NCBI RefSeq assembly: GCF_017573505.1
Contig: NZ_JAGEOJ010000016.1
Coordinates: forward strand, 186,001-250,000
Direction: 5' to 3'
DNA length: 64,000 bases
Origin: Actinomadura barringtoniae
Lineage (GTDB): Bacteria > Actinomycetota > Actinomycetes > Streptosporangiales > Streptosporangiaceae
Numbering within the stretch: the stretch's first letter is position 1; each line of letters begins with the position of its first letter. The notes beneath the pieces were generated by a model that saw only the letters and a list, made by a program, of their open reading frames with translations, did no database searches and was not told the DNA's origin. A program made the translations under genes and the position numbers. Positions 17,881 through 26,774 of this stretch are shown piece by piece.

Positions 17881-18827
17881 GAGGCGGCGCCACCGCTCGC
17901 CTCGAGGCCGCCACTGCCCTTGATCCCGTACGACGCCGCGTCGATCAGCCCGTAGACCTCGCGCGTCGCCGTGGACTTGTTGAACGTGATGAAGTGGATG
18001 CCCGGCGCGTCCTGCTCCAGCAGTTCGCTGCACAGCTCGGCGGCGTGCTCGATGCCGAGCCGCCGCACCGCCTCCGGGTCGTCGGCGACCGCCTCGAAGC
18101 GCTCGCGCACCTCGTCGGGGAACGGCGCGCCCGACAGCTGCTCGGACCGCTCGATCGTGCTCATCTGCGTCACCGGCATGATGCCGGGCAGGATCGGCAC
18201 GTCGCAGCCCGCCGCCGCGACCCGGTCGCGCAGCCGGAAGTAGTCCTCGGCGCGGAAGAACATCTGGGTGATCGCGTAGTCGGCGCCGGCCCGGCACTTC
18301 TCCACGAAGTAGCGGGTGTCGCTCTCGATGTCGGCCGAGCGCGGGTGCTTGTAGGGGAAGGCCGCCACGCCGACGCTGAAGTCGCCGTACGAGCGGATCA
18401 TCTGGACCAGGTCGGCGGCGTACTCCACGCCGTCCGGGTGCTTGATCCATTCGCCCATGGGGTCGCCCGGCGGGTCGCCGCGCAGCGCGAGGATGTTGCG
18501 CACGCCGACCGAGGCGAACCGGCCGATCAGGTGCCGCAGCTCGGCCTGGGAGTGGTTCACGGCAGTGAAATGCGCCACAGGCGTGAGCGTGGTGTCGGTC
18601 GCGATCCGCTCGACGATGCCGATGGTCGTGTCGCGGTTGCCGCCGCCCGCGCCGTAGGTCACCGAGACGAACGTGGGGTGGAGGGCCTCCAGCTCACGGA
18701 TCGCCCGCCACAGGCTCCTGGCGCCCTTGTCGGTCTTGGGCGGGAAGAACTCGAACGAGAAGGACTTGCCGCCCTCCGCGAGCAGCTCGCGGATGGTCGG
18801 GGCTCGGTCGGGCCGTTCGCGTCGCAT
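17841..18827 (-). CDS. metF: Methylenetetrahydrofolate reductase
   Basis: 328 residues. Reduces 5,10-methylene-THF to 5-methyl-THF for methionine synthesis, using FAD. The N-terminal FSFEFFPPKTDKG with the active-site Glu, SVTYGAGGGNRD, NILALRGDPP and ITQMFFRAEDY are all present. The C-terminal ~30 residues are Gly/Ser-rich and extend past the fold, reaching 40 bases into the convergent GNAT gene. Next to and divergent from a prenyl diphosphate synthase gene, the same neighbour as in M. tuberculosis (Rv2172c/Rv2173, recalled). Confidence 0.95.
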   Translation of the reverse strand: MRRERPDRAPTIRELLAEGGKSFSFEFFPPKTDKGARSLWRAIRELEALHPTFVSVTYGAGGGNRDTTIGIVERIATDTTLTPVAHFTAVNHSQAELRHLIGRFASVGVRNILALRGDPPGDPMGEWIKHPDGVEYAADLVQMIRSYGDFSVGVAAFPYKHPRSADIESDTRYFVEKCRAGADYAITQMFFRAEDYFRLRDRVAAAGCDVPILPGIMPVTQMSTIERSEQLSGAPFPDEVRERFEAVADDPEAVRRLGIEHAAELCSELLEQDAPGIHFITFNKSTATREVYGLIDAASYGIKGSGGLEASGGAASYGLRGSVAPMTA

Positions 18828-18918
18828 GGTCCAAGCCTAGTGGAGTGCGCTCGATGCGCGCTGGACGCGATCTGGAGCCGAATGCGGCCGGGAGGCGACG
18901 CTGGATACGATCTCGAAC

Positions 18919-19971
18919 ATGTCCACCCGCCAGATTCGCAAGGAGGTCGACGAGGCCCTGCTGGGCTTCGTGGACCGGCAGCGCCCGCTCCTGCTCGGTG
19001 TGAGCGACGAGCTGGAGCCGATGCTGGCGGCCCTGGACACCCTTCTGGCGGGCGGCAAGCGGCTGCGCCCCGCCTTCTGTTACTGGGGCTGGCGCGGCGC
19101 GGGCGGCGATGCCCGGCCGGGCATCGTGACCGCGGCCGCATCCCTGGAGCTGCTGCAGGCCAGCGCCTTGATCCACGACGACGTGATGGACTCCAGCGAC
19201 ACCCGCCGGGGCCAGCCGTCGGTGCACCGCCGGTTCGAGGCCCTGCACCGCGAGGCGCGCTGGCCGGGGGCCGCCGCGCCGTTCGGCGAGGGCGCCGCGA
19301 TCTTGCTCGGCGACCTGTGCCTGGCCTGGTCGGGCGAGATGTACGAGGCCAGCGACCTGGCCGAGGAGCGCCTCGCACGCGGCCGTCCCGTCTACGACCT
19401 GATGCGCACCGAGGTCATGTGCGGCCAGTATCTCGACATGCTGGAGGGCACCCGCGCCACCGGCACGGTCGAGACGGCCCTGCGGGTCGTGCAGTACAAG
19501 AGCGCCAAGTACACGATCGAGCGGCCGCTGCACCTGGGCGCGGCGCTGGCGGGCGCCTCCCCCGAGTTGACCGAGGCGCTCAGCGCGTACGGCCTGCCGC
19601 TCGGAGCGGCCTTCCAGCTCCGCGACGACGTGCTCGGCGTGTTCGGCGATCCGGCCGAGACCGGCAAGCCCGCCGGGGACGACCTGCGCGAGGGCAAGCG
19701 GACCGTGCTGGTCGCGCTGACGCTGGAGCGGGCGAACGAGGCACAGGCAGAGACGGTGCGGCGCCGCCTGGGCGACCCGGACCTGGACCCGGCCGGGGTG
19801 GCCGAGCTCCGCACGATCATCGAGGAGACCGGTGGCCTGGCCGCCTGCGAGGCCATGATCGACCGGCACGCGGCCGAGGCGGACGCCGCGCTGGCGACCG
19901 CGCCGATCACCGCCGAGGCCCGCGACGCCCTCACCGCGCTCACGGTCGCCGCCACCGCCCGCCGCGGCTGA
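18919..19971 (+). CDS. Polyprenyl (geranylgeranyl/farnesyl-type) diphosphate synthase
   Basis: 350 residues. First Asp-rich motif LIHDDVMDSSDTRRG (DDVMD) near 89, second FQLRDDVLGVFGDP (DDVLG) near 225, plus GGKRLRP, YKSAKYTIERPL and the C-terminal GDDLREGKRT. It condenses isopentenyl diphosphate onto an allylic primer; residues just before the first motif (Ala-Ser-Ala) are small, suggesting a C20 or longer product, but chain length is not certain. Candidate idsA/idsA2 counterpart by position next to metF. Confidence 0.92.
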   Translation: MSTRQIRKEVDEALLGFVDRQRPLLLGVSDELEPMLAALDTLLAGGKRLRPAFCYWGWRGAGGDARPGIVTAAASLELLQASALIHDDVMDSSDTRRGQPSVHRRFEALHREARWPGAAAPFGEGAAILLGDLCLAWSGEMYEASDLAEERLARGRPVYDLMRTEVMCGQYLDMLEGTRATGTVETALRVVQYKSAKYTIERPLHLGAALAGASPELTEALSAYGLPLGAAFQLRDDVLGVFGDPAETGKPAGDDLREGKRTVLVALTLERANEAQAETVRRRLGDPDLDPAGVAELRTIIEETGGLAACEAMIDRHAAEADAALATAPITAEARDALTALTVAATARRG

Positions 19972-20000
19972 CCCCTATCTGGCGGCTGACCCTTATCTGG
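19965..20000. repeat. 18-bp tandem duplication across the prenyl synthase stop codon
   Basis: Two adjacent copies of CGGCTGACCCYTATCTGG (19965-19982 and 19983-20000) differing at one base. Each contains TGA; the first is the gene's stop codon. Confidence 0.85.
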
Positions 20001-20104
20001 TCGAACTCACACCTGGTTTACACGTGTGACAAAAGTGACACGATCCGGCCATTTGGCAGCCGTGGGGTAGAACTGTCCCACCGTTTGGTGGCAGAAATAG
20101 CCTC

Positions 20105-20632
20105 ATGCCAGCTGACACCCCCCGCATCGGCCCGCTCCCCGAAGACCAGTGGGACGACGTACTCAAGACCGTCGTCGCCAACACGGGCCCGCTGAACATC
20201 TTCACCACGCTCGACCGCCACCCCGATCTGTTCAAGTCGTGGATCGGCTTCGGCTCGATGCTGCTGATGAAGGGGACACTGAGCGGGCGCGTCCGTGAGC
20301 TGGCGATCCTGCGCACCGCCCACAACCGGTCCTGCGCGTACGAGTGGAAGCACCACCACCGGATCGGCCTGGACGCGGGCCTCACCGAGGTGGAGATCGC
20401 GGCGCTCCGACTGGACCCGGGCGACCACTCCTGGAGCGACGAGGACCGCCTGGTCATCGTCACCGCCGACGAGCTGCACGAGCGCGGCACGGTCACCGAC
20501 GCGACCTGGGCGGCCCTCGCCGAGCGCCACGACGAACGTGAGCTGATCGAGCTGGTGATCCTCATCGGCCACTACCACATGGTGGCGTTCGCGCTGAACG
20601 CGCTGCGCGTGCAGACCGAGGAGGACCACTGA
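20105..20632 (+). CDS. Carboxymuconolactone decarboxylase-family (AhpD-like) protein
   Basis: 175 residues, the usual CMD size. The helix carrying the AhpD redox motif reads LAILRTAHNRSCAYEWKHH: only one Cys is present, with Glu-x2-His following, so it resembles the non-peroxidase YnjA-like group rather than a CXXC AhpD. The acceptor or substrate is unknown. Its TGA overlaps the ATG of the GH3 enzyme by one base, so the two are coupled. A palindromic motif (TTACACGTGTGA, 20018-20029) and a CCACC/GGTGG hairpin lie in its leader. Confidence 0.85.
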   Translation: MPADTPRIGPLPEDQWDDVLKTVVANTGPLNIFTTLDRHPDLFKSWIGFGSMLLMKGTLSGRVRELAILRTAHNRSCAYEWKHHHRIGLDAGLTEVEIAALRLDPGDHSWSDEDRLVIVTADELHERGTVTDATWAALAERHDERELIELVILIGHYHMVAFALNALRVQTEEDH

Positions 20633-22788
20633 TGAGCACGGACAGAGGCAGACGCTGGCTGTCGGCCGCGGGGACCGTGGCCTCGGTGCTGGCGCTCGTC
20701 ACCGTGCCGGGCACCCCCGCGCACGCTGCCGGGCGCTGCGGCGACCCCGCCGCGCGGCCCTGGTGCGACACCGCCCTGTCCCCCGACCAGCGGGCGGCCC
20801 TGCTGGTGCCGAAGCTCACCGAGGACGAGCGCATCTCGCTGCTGGCGTCCGACGACCCGCTGGGCGGGCCGCTCGGCGGCTTCACCGACACCGCGCACGC
20901 CGACACCAACAATGGGATCCCGCGCCTGGGCATCCCGCCGCTCTACATGGCCGACGGCCCGGCGGGCGTACGGCAGGGCCAGGCGACCGCGCTGCCCGCG
21001 CCGATCTCGCTCGGCGCGGGCTTCGACCCGTCCGGCGCGCAGAAATACGGCGCGACCGTCGCGTGGGAGGCCAAGCACCGCGGCAACGACCTGATCTTCG
21101 GCCCGACCGTGGACGTGATGCGCACGCCACGCAACGGCCGTGTCTTCGAGGGCTTCGGCGAGGACCCGTACCTGTCGGCGATGACGAGCGCGTCCTGGGT
21201 GCGCGGCGCGCAGGCGCAGGGCGTGATGACGTCGGTGAAGCACTTCGCCGTCTACACCCAGGAGACCGACCGGCTGAAGCTGGAGATGAAGGTCGAGCCC
21301 CGCACGCTCCGCGAAATCTACCTGCCGCCGTTCGAGGGCGCGGTGAAGGACGGCAAGGCCGCCACGGTGATGTGCGGCTTCGGCAAGCTGAACGGCCGCT
21401 GGGCGTGCCAGGACGGCAGCATGCTCAACAAGGTCCTGCGCGGTGAGTGGGGCTTCAAGGGGTTCGTGCCGTCCGACCACACGGCGGCGCAGGACGCGGT
21501 GGAGTCGATCAACGGCGGCCTGGACATGGAGCTGCCCATCGGCTTCAAGTACAACGCCTGGATGCTGAAGAACGCCGTCTCCCAGAAGCAGATCACCCTG
21601 GCGGCGATCGACGGGCACGTGCGCAACGTCCTGCGGACCATGTTCGCGTTCGGGGTCTTCGACCGCGCCGAGTACCCGAACGACCTGGGCAAGATCGACC
21701 GTTCGGCGAGCGAGACCGCCGCCCGCCAGCTCGAAGAGGGCGGCATCACCCTCCTGAAGAACACCGGCGGCGCGCTGCCGCTGAAGTCACCCACGTCGAT
21801 CGCGCTGATCGGCAAGCCCGCGAACGAGAACCCGAGCGGCTTCGGCTCCGCGCAGGTCCAGCCGTTCGCCTCGGTCACCCCGAAGAGCGGCATCACGGCC
21901 CGCGCGGGCGCCGGCACCAAGATCACCTACAACGACGGCGGCAACCGGGGCGCCGCCGCCGACGCGGCCCGATCCGCCGACGTGGCGATCGTGTTCGCCA
22001 GTGACAGCCAGGGCGAGTTCTTCGACAAGGGCTGCCTCACGCTCGCGTGCGCCGGGTTCTTCGGCACCGACGGCGACGCGCTGATCTCCGAGGTCGCCAA
22101 GGCCAACCCCAACACGATCGTGGTCCTGGAGACCGGCGCGCCGGTGACCGCTCCCTGGGCCTCACAGGTGAAGGGCATCGTCGAGGCCTGGTACCCGGGC
22201 CAGCAGGGCGGCAACGCGCTCGCCCGCGTGCTGTACGGGGATGTGGACCCGGGTGGCCGGCTCCCGATGACCTTCCCGGCCGCCGAGGGCGACGCGCCCA
22301 CCGCCGCCAGCACCGCGCAGTACCCCGGGGTGAACGCGGCCGTGACCTTCTCCGAGGGCGTCATGGTCGGCTACCGGCACTACGACTCCAAGGGCATCAC
22401 GCCGCGCTTCGCGTTCGGCCACGGCCTGTCGTACACCACGTTCGGCTACAGCGGCCTGAGCGTGCGGCCGGACTCGGTGCAGGTGACGGTGACCAACACC
22501 GGCTCGCGCACCGGCACCGCCGTGCCGCAGCTCTACCTGGGGCTGCCGTCGCCTAGCGCGTCGGTGCCGCAGCCGCCGCGCCAGCTGAAGGGGTACGCCA
22601 AGGTGACGCTGGCGCCGGGCCAGAGCACCCGGGTCGGCTTCCCGCTCACCCAGCGTTCGCTGGCGTACTGGAGCGAGGCGTCGAACTCGTGGCAGGTCGC
22701 CAAGGGCTGTTACAAGGTCATGGTCGGCGCCTCGTCCCGGGACATCGTTCAGAAGGGCGTGTTCGCCCAGGGTGGAGCGACCTGCTGA
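20632..22788 (+). CDS. Secreted glycoside hydrolase family 3 beta-glucosidase
   Basis: 718 residues. A Sec signal peptide (about 1-32, ending PAHAA) is followed by a GH3 N-terminal barrel with catalytic nucleophile Asp in KGFVPSDHTAAQD near 285, and a GH3 C-terminal domain starting GGITLLKN. A fibronectin III-like C-terminal domain ends in LAYWSEASNSWQVAKG. Acts outside the cell on short beta-glucosides. The ATG overlaps the CMD-family gene by one base; this coupling suggests that the aglycone or sugar product meets the CMD-type enzyme, but that is inference. Confidence 0.93.
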   Translation: MSTDRGRRWLSAAGTVASVLALVTVPGTPAHAAGRCGDPAARPWCDTALSPDQRAALLVPKLTEDERISLLASDDPLGGPLGGFTDTAHADTNNGIPRLGIPPLYMADGPAGVRQGQATALPAPISLGAGFDPSGAQKYGATVAWEAKHRGNDLIFGPTVDVMRTPRNGRVFEGFGEDPYLSAMTSASWVRGAQAQGVMTSVKHFAVYTQETDRLKLEMKVEPRTLREIYLPPFEGAVKDGKAATVMCGFGKLNGRWACQDGSMLNKVLRGEWGFKGFVPSDHTAAQDAVESINGGLDMELPIGFKYNAWMLKNAVSQKQITLAAIDGHVRNVLRTMFAFGVFDRAEYPNDLGKIDRSASETAARQLEEGGITLLKNTGGALPLKSPTSIALIGKPANENPSGFGSAQVQPFASVTPKSGITARAGAGTKITYNDGGNRGAAADAARSADVAIVFASDSQGEFFDKGCLTLACAGFFGTDGDALISEVAKANPNTIVVLETGAPVTAPWASQVKGIVEAWYPGQQGGNALARVLYGDVDPGGRLPMTFPAAEGDAPTAASTAQYPGVNAAVTFSEGVMVGYRHYDSKGITPRFAFGHGLSYTTFGYSGLSVRPDSVQVTVTNTGSRTGTAVPQLYLGLPSPSASVPQPPRQLKGYAKVTLAPGQSTRVGFPLTQRSLAYWSEASNSWQVAKGCYKVMVGASSRDIVQKGVFAQGGATC

Positions 22789-22913
22789 GCTGGCGTTACT
22801 GGCCTGCGGATCCCCTGAACTGTCAGCAAGATCAGGGTTCTCCCTCCGCGAGGCGGTGACTCAGGGTACAAATGAGGCAATCTTCGTCCGTACCCCGCCG
22901 AGTCGGAGTTTCA

Positions 22914-23846
22914 GTGCCGCATGCCCAAACGCAGCGCCCAGACACCCCGCTGGGCCCTGACGATCCGAGCCGCCTCGGCGGCTACCGCCTGCTGGGCCGC
23001 CTCGGCGAGGGCGGGCAAGGGGTGGTCTACCTGGGGCGCGACGAGGACGGCGAGCTCGTGACCGTGAAGCTGCTGCGCGGCGGCACGGCCGCGACCGAAC
23101 GCGCGCGCAGCCGCTTCATCAAGGAGGCCGACCTCGCGCTGCGGGTGTCGGGCCGCCACACCGCGCGGGTCCTGGACGCCGACGTCACCGGCGACCGCCC
23201 CTACATCGTGAGCGAGTTCGTCGAGGGGCCCTCGCTGCAGCACGTGGTCGAGGACACCGGCCCGCTGCCCGCGCCGCGGCTGCGCAAGGTCGCGCTGCGC
23301 ACGGCGGGCGCGCTGGCGGCGATCCACCGGGCCGGGATCGTGCACCGCGACTTCAAGCCCGGCAACGTGCTGCTCGGCCCGGACGGTGCCAAGGTCATCG
23401 ACTTCGGCATCGCGCGCACGCCCGACGCCACGCCGATCACGACCGGGCCCGTCGGCACGCCCGGTTACATGGCGCCCGAGCAGATCGAGGACGAGCCGGT
23501 CGGGCCGCCCGCGGACGTGTTCGCCTGGGGCGCGACGATGGTGTACGCCGCGACCGGACGGCCGCCGTTCGGCACCGGCAGCAGCGCCGCGGTGATGCGC
23601 CGCGTCACCTCCAGCCGCCCCGACCTGGGCGACATGCAGGGACAGCTGCGCGAGCTGGTGGCGCGCTGCCTGGACAAGAACCCGGCCGCGCGTCCCACGG
23701 GACCCCAGCTGGTCCGCGCGCTGCGCGACGGCCAGTCCCCCGCCCCGAAGCCCAAGCCCAAGCGGATCCCGCGCTACCGCTGGCGGATGATGGTCGCGCT
23801 CGCCGCGGTCGTCGCCGCGGGCTTCCTGATGGGCGTGCTTCTCTGA
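22914..23846 (+). CDS. Membrane-tethered Ser/Thr protein kinase
   Basis: 310 residues. Full Hanks-type kinase domain (about 20-265): GRLGEGGQGVVYLG, catalytic IVHRDFKPGNVLL, IDFGIART, GTPGYMAPEQ. A basic linker (KPKPKRIPRYRWR) leads into one C-terminal membrane helix with almost no extracellular part, so there is no PASTA or other visible sensor. GTG start behind GGAG. It sits between the GH3 gene and the thiamine region; targets unknown. Note the PASTA kinase 9 kb further on. Confidence 0.92.
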   Translation: MPHAQTQRPDTPLGPDDPSRLGGYRLLGRLGEGGQGVVYLGRDEDGELVTVKLLRGGTAATERARSRFIKEADLALRVSGRHTARVLDADVTGDRPYIVSEFVEGPSLQHVVEDTGPLPAPRLRKVALRTAGALAAIHRAGIVHRDFKPGNVLLGPDGAKVIDFGIARTPDATPITTGPVGTPGYMAPEQIEDEPVGPPADVFAWGATMVYAATGRPPFGTGSSAAVMRRVTSSRPDLGDMQGQLRELVARCLDKNPAARPTGPQLVRALRDGQSPAPKPKPKRIPRYRWRMMVALAAVVAAGFLMGVLL

Positions 23847-23855
23847 CACGGAAGA

Positions 23856-24020
23856 TCACCAGTGCGGCGGACGGTCCTCCAGGAGACGGTCGTCGTCGCT
23901 CGCCCCGCCGCGCCACTCGCCCCAGCCGGTGTCGGTGTCGTCCGAGGTCTGGTCGGGCAGGATCTCGAGGTCTTCGTCGGCCAGGTCCACCGGCCGGTCG
24001 TCATCGGGCCCCATGGTCAT
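23856..24020 (-). CDS. Small conserved acidic protein
   Basis: 54 residues, very acidic, with DDRPVDLADEDLEILPDQTSDDTDTGWGE and ending DRPPHW split by a Gly-rich turn. I recognise this as a small protein conserved in many actinomycetes but know no function. Three in-frame ATGs compete (24038, 24020, 24014); 24020 has AGGA about ten bases upstream. Convergent with the kinase gene, nine bases from its stop. Confidence 0.68.
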   Translation of the reverse strand: MTMGPDDDRPVDLADEDLEILPDQTSDDTDTGWGEWRGGASDDDRLLEDRPPHW

Positions 24021-24121
24021 AGATCCATTGTCCTGCATGCCGGCCGGTGCTCCGGGTGAACCCCCCGGGTCTGACCGGTGAACCGACCGGGCGTCAACCG
24101 CCCGGACCTCGGCCTCGGGTC

Positions 24122-24796
24122 TCAGCCGACGGGCGGCAGGCGGCGGGCCAGCTCCTCCGCCGCGGCGCGCGGGTCGGCGGCCTCGGTGATCGCCCGTACG
24201 ACGACGACCCGGCGCGCTCCCGCGGCCAGCACCTGGTCGAGGTTGCCCGCGTCGATGCCGCCGATGGCGAACCACGGGCGCCCCTCGGGCCGCGCGGACA
24301 CGTACTCCAGCAGCTTGGGGCCCGGCGCCTCGCGGCCCGGCTTGGTCGGCGTCGGCCACACCGGACCGGCGCAGAAGTAGTCGACGCCCGGCTCGGCCGC
24401 GGCGGCGGAGGCCTGCTCGTCCGAGTGCGTCGAACGGCCGATCATGACGTCCGCGCCCACGATCGCGCGGGCGGCGGGCACCGGCAGGTCGTCCTGGCCG
24501 AGGTGCAGCACGTCCGCCTGGACGGCGTGCGCGATGTCGGCCCGGTCGTTGACCGCCAGCAGCGCTCCGTGCCGTTCACAGGCCTCCCGGAACACCCGCA
24601 GGTACTCGATCTCCTGGCGCGCGTCCAGGCCCTTCTGGCGGAGCTGGACGATGTCCACGCCGCCCGCCAGCGCCGCGTCCAGGAACTCCGGCAGGTCGCC
24701 CTGCCGATCCCGTGCGTCCGTGCACAGGTACAGGCGCGAGCGGCTCAGCCGGGCGCGGAGCGCGACGGCGCGGTCGGAGACGAGGTGCTTGGGCAC
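24122..24796 (-). CDS. thiE: Thiamine-phosphate synthase
   Basis: 224 residues. Joins HMP-diphosphate and thiazole phosphate to thiamine monophosphate. Seen: VQLRQKGLDAR, NDRADIAHAVQADVLHLGQD, IGRSTHSDEQ, DYFCAGPVWPTPTKPG and FAIGGIDAGN, all diagnostic. The GTG at 24796 gives the usual length; an upstream ATG (24871) would add 25 Arg/Pro-rich residues and has a poorly placed ribosome binding site. No TPP riboswitch is visible upstream; the thiazole genes lie divergently 2 kb away behind one. Confidence 0.92.
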   Translation of the reverse strand: MPKHLVSDRAVALRARLSRSRLYLCTDARDRQGDLPEFLDAALAGGVDIVQLRQKGLDARQEIEYLRVFREACERHGALLAVNDRADIAHAVQADVLHLGQDDLPVPAARAIVGADVMIGRSTHSDEQASAAAAEPGVDYFCAGPVWPTPTKPGREAPGPKLLEYVSARPEGRPWFAIGGIDAGNLDQVLAAGARRVVVVRAITEAADPRAAAEELARRLPPVG

Positions 24797-24924
24797 GGCG
24801 GGGGTCGTCCCTTTCGGGTCGTGGAAAGCCGGGTCACGGCATGGACGCGAGGCCACGCGGCCGATCCGCATGACCTCGCAATCCTGTCATGTCCGTTTTC
24901 TGGGCGTTCGAACGGCTGGAGGGG

Positions 24925-25308
24925 TCAGAAGGCCATGGCCTGCGCGCGGCGCCTGACCTCGGTGCCCCGGTTCTCGGCGAGCGCCTGCACGGGGGTGCCC
25001 GGCAGGGTGTCGTCGGCGGTGAACATCCACCGCAGCGTCTCGATGTCGTCGAAGCCCGCGTCCGACAGCAGCGTGAGCGTCCCGGGCAGGCCCTTGATCA
25101 CCTGTCCGTCCTGGATGAACGCGGCGGGGACCATGAGCTTGCCGTCCCGCCGCACCGCCAGGAGCTTGCGCTCACTGATGAGCTGCTTGGTTCGGTTGAT
25201 CCTGATACCGAGGAGCTCGGTCGCGTCGGGAAGGAAGAGCCACTCCCCCACGAGTTCGTCGGTCTGCCGGTCGAGCGAGCTGTCAACGGTTGCGTGCGTC
25301 TGCGTCAC
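24925..25308 (-). CDS. Rv2175c-type winged DNA-binding protein
   Basis: 127 residues. The core WLFLPDATELLGIRINRTKQLI is a MerR/excisionase-like helix-turn-helix, and the middle and end (FIQDGQVIKGLPGTLTLL, VRRRAQAMAF) match M. tuberculosis Rv2175c closely as I recall it. There the protein is a substrate of the neighbouring kinase PknL, and phosphorylation of an N-terminal Thr blocks DNA binding. This protein has Thr residues in its head (MTQTHATVD), so the same control by the PASTA kinase 7 kb away is plausible. Confidence 0.85.
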   Translation of the reverse strand: MTQTHATVDSSLDRQTDELVGEWLFLPDATELLGIRINRTKQLISERKLLAVRRDGKLMVPAAFIQDGQVIKGLPGTLTLLSDAGFDDIETLRWMFTADDTLPGTPVQALAENRGTEVRRRAQAMAF

Positions 25309-25345
25309 GCCCCCTGCTTACCACCTCGGGTGACCCGTCAAACCC

Positions 25346-26587
25346 CTAGGATTTCACCGCCTGGCGAACGGGCGTTTCCGGATCGGTGACCGCCTCGTCG
25401 TCCACGGGTGTTCCGGCCGCGATCAGGCGCCGGGCCTGCACCAGGTCCCGCGGCCGGTCGACGGTGAGAACGGCGTCCAGCCGGTCGCCGGTGAGCCAGA
25501 GGACCGCCCACTTGTCGCCCGCCGGGTCGCCCCGGTAGATCATCCGTTCGGACGTGGTGTGGTGGCCCGCGTACTGCACCATCTTCCCGAACTGCTCTGA
25601 CCAGAAGTAGGGCACCGCGTCGTAGGTCGCCTCCTGCCCGAGGAGGGTGGCCGCGGCGACCTCGGGGGCGTTCAGCGCGGTGTCCCAGTGCTCGACCAGC
25701 ATCCGCCGCCCGTACCGCTCCGACCACCAGGCCGCGCAGTCCCCGGCGGCGACGATCTCGGGCCTGCTGGTCCTCTCCTCCTCGAGGGGGGACGACCCCC
25801 CGCGCCCCCCGGTAAAAGCCCTGAGCGACGCGTCGGTCACCACGCCGCCCTCGATCTCCAGCCCGGAGCCCTCCAGCCAGCCCAGTTCGGGCCGGACGCC
25901 GACGCCGACGAGGATCTCGTCGGCCTCGATCCGGTCGCCGTCGGTCAGCAGCAGCCCGCCGTGCTCGACCGCGGCGACCTTCACGCCGGTGCGCAGGTCG
26001 ATCCCGGCCTCGGCGTACCAGCGTGTGGTCAGGGCGCCGAGCTCGGGCCCGAGCGCGTTCGCCAGCGGGGTGTCGGCGGCCTCGACGACGGTCACCGCGC
26101 AACCCTTCTTGACCGCCGTGGTGGCGACCTCGGCGCCGATCCAGCCCGCTCCGACGATCACCAGCCGGGTGCCCTCGGTGAGCCGGGCGCGCAGCCTGAG
26201 CGAGTCCTCCAGCGTCCGCAGCACGTGCTGGGACCCGTCGCCGGGCAGCGTGATCGGGGTGGCGCCGGTCGCGATGACCAGGCCGTCGAACGGCAGGTCG
26301 CCCGCGGTCTCGGTGACGACGACCCCGCCGGGGCCGTCGGCGTTCAGGCGCAGCGCGGTCGCCCGCTCGCCGAGCAGCAGCTCGCAGTCCAGCCGGTCCC
26401 AGTCGGCGTCGACGGTCGTCTCGTCGCGCTCGCCGGCCAGCACCGCCTTCGACAGCGGGGGCCGGTCGTAGGGCTTGTGCCGCTCGGCCGAGAGCAGCGT
26501 CAGGCGGCCCTCATAGCCCTTGCCCCGCAGGGCCTCCACGGCGCGAACGCCCGCCAGGCCACCACCGACCACGATCACCCTGTCCAT
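25346..26587 (-). CDS. FAD-dependent ferredoxin-type oxidoreductase
   Basis: 413 residues. N-terminal FAD-binding VIVVGGGLAGVRAVEALR, NAD(P)H-binding LVIVGAGWIGAEVATTA near 145-161, second FAD motif EIVAAGDCAAW, then a reductase C-terminal domain. This fits the rhodocoxin/putidaredoxin reductase group, which feeds electrons to P450 or dioxygenase ferredoxins; no partner is adjacent. Odd: about 18 residues (GGRGGSSPLEEERTS) sit between DASLRAF and RPEIVAAGD, where relatives have only a few. The DNA there is an inverted repeat (see the repeat entry). Confidence 0.88.
   Translation of the reverse strand: MDRVIVVGGGLAGVRAVEALRGKGYEGRLTLLSAERHKPYDRPPLSKAVLAGERDETTVDADWDRLDCELLLGERATALRLNADGPGGVVVTETAGDLPFDGLVIATGATPITLPGDGSQHVLRTLEDSLRLRARLTEGTRLVIVGAGWIGAEVATTAVKKGCAVTVVEAADTPLANALGPELGALTTRWYAEAGIDLRTGVKVAAVEHGGLLLTDGDRIEADEILVGVGVRPELGWLEGSGLEIEGGVVTDASLRAFTGGRGGSSPLEEERTSRPEIVAAGDCAAWWSERYGRRMLVEHWDTALNAPEVAAATLLGQEATYDAVPYFWSEQFGKMVQYAGHHTTSERMIYRGDPAGDKWAVLWLTGDRLDAVLTVDRPRDLVQARRLIAAGTPVDDEAVTDPETPVRQAVKS
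25772..25826. repeat. Palindromic in-frame insertion inside the FAD oxidoreductase gene
   Basis: Six G and six C runs (25786-25791 / 25796-25801) with an ACGA loop, followed by a further C6 run and GGTAAAAGCC. The segment is much richer in homopolymer G/C than the gene around it and encodes the extra Gly/Glu residues. This suggests a small mobile palindrome accepted in frame. Confidence 0.6.
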
Positions 26588-26680
26588 GAAGGTGAACCTT
26601 AGTCGGGGCCGCTCGAGGCTTGCTAGACGGGTGTCTGGACAAATGACCATTCGCACCGCGTCGTACGCTGGAGGGGAAAT

Positions 26681-26773
26681 GCGCGGGAGTCCGGTGCGAC
26701 CGGGCTGAGAGGGCGGCTGAGCGGGCCGCCGACCGCCACGACCTGATCCGGATCATGCCGGCGAAGGGAGCGC
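26681..26773 (+). promoter_or_regulatory. TPP riboswitch (THI element) upstream of thiO
   Basis: The conserved THI-box parts are present in order: GCTGAGAG (26704-26711) in the pyrimidine-sensing arm and ACCTGATCCGGATCATGCCG (26741-26760) followed by GCGAAGGGA. The outer stem (GCGC at 26681 with GCGC at 26770) takes in the AAGGGAG that serves as the thiO ribosome binding site. TPP binding should therefore block translation of thiO-thiS-thiG. No separate terminator is seen. Confidence 0.93.
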
Positions 26774-26774
26774 G

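Noticed and set aside
24797..24924. Region upstream of thiE searched for a TPP riboswitch
   Set aside because: No CTGAGA or ACCTGATC-type elements are present; only the divergent thiO operon has one.
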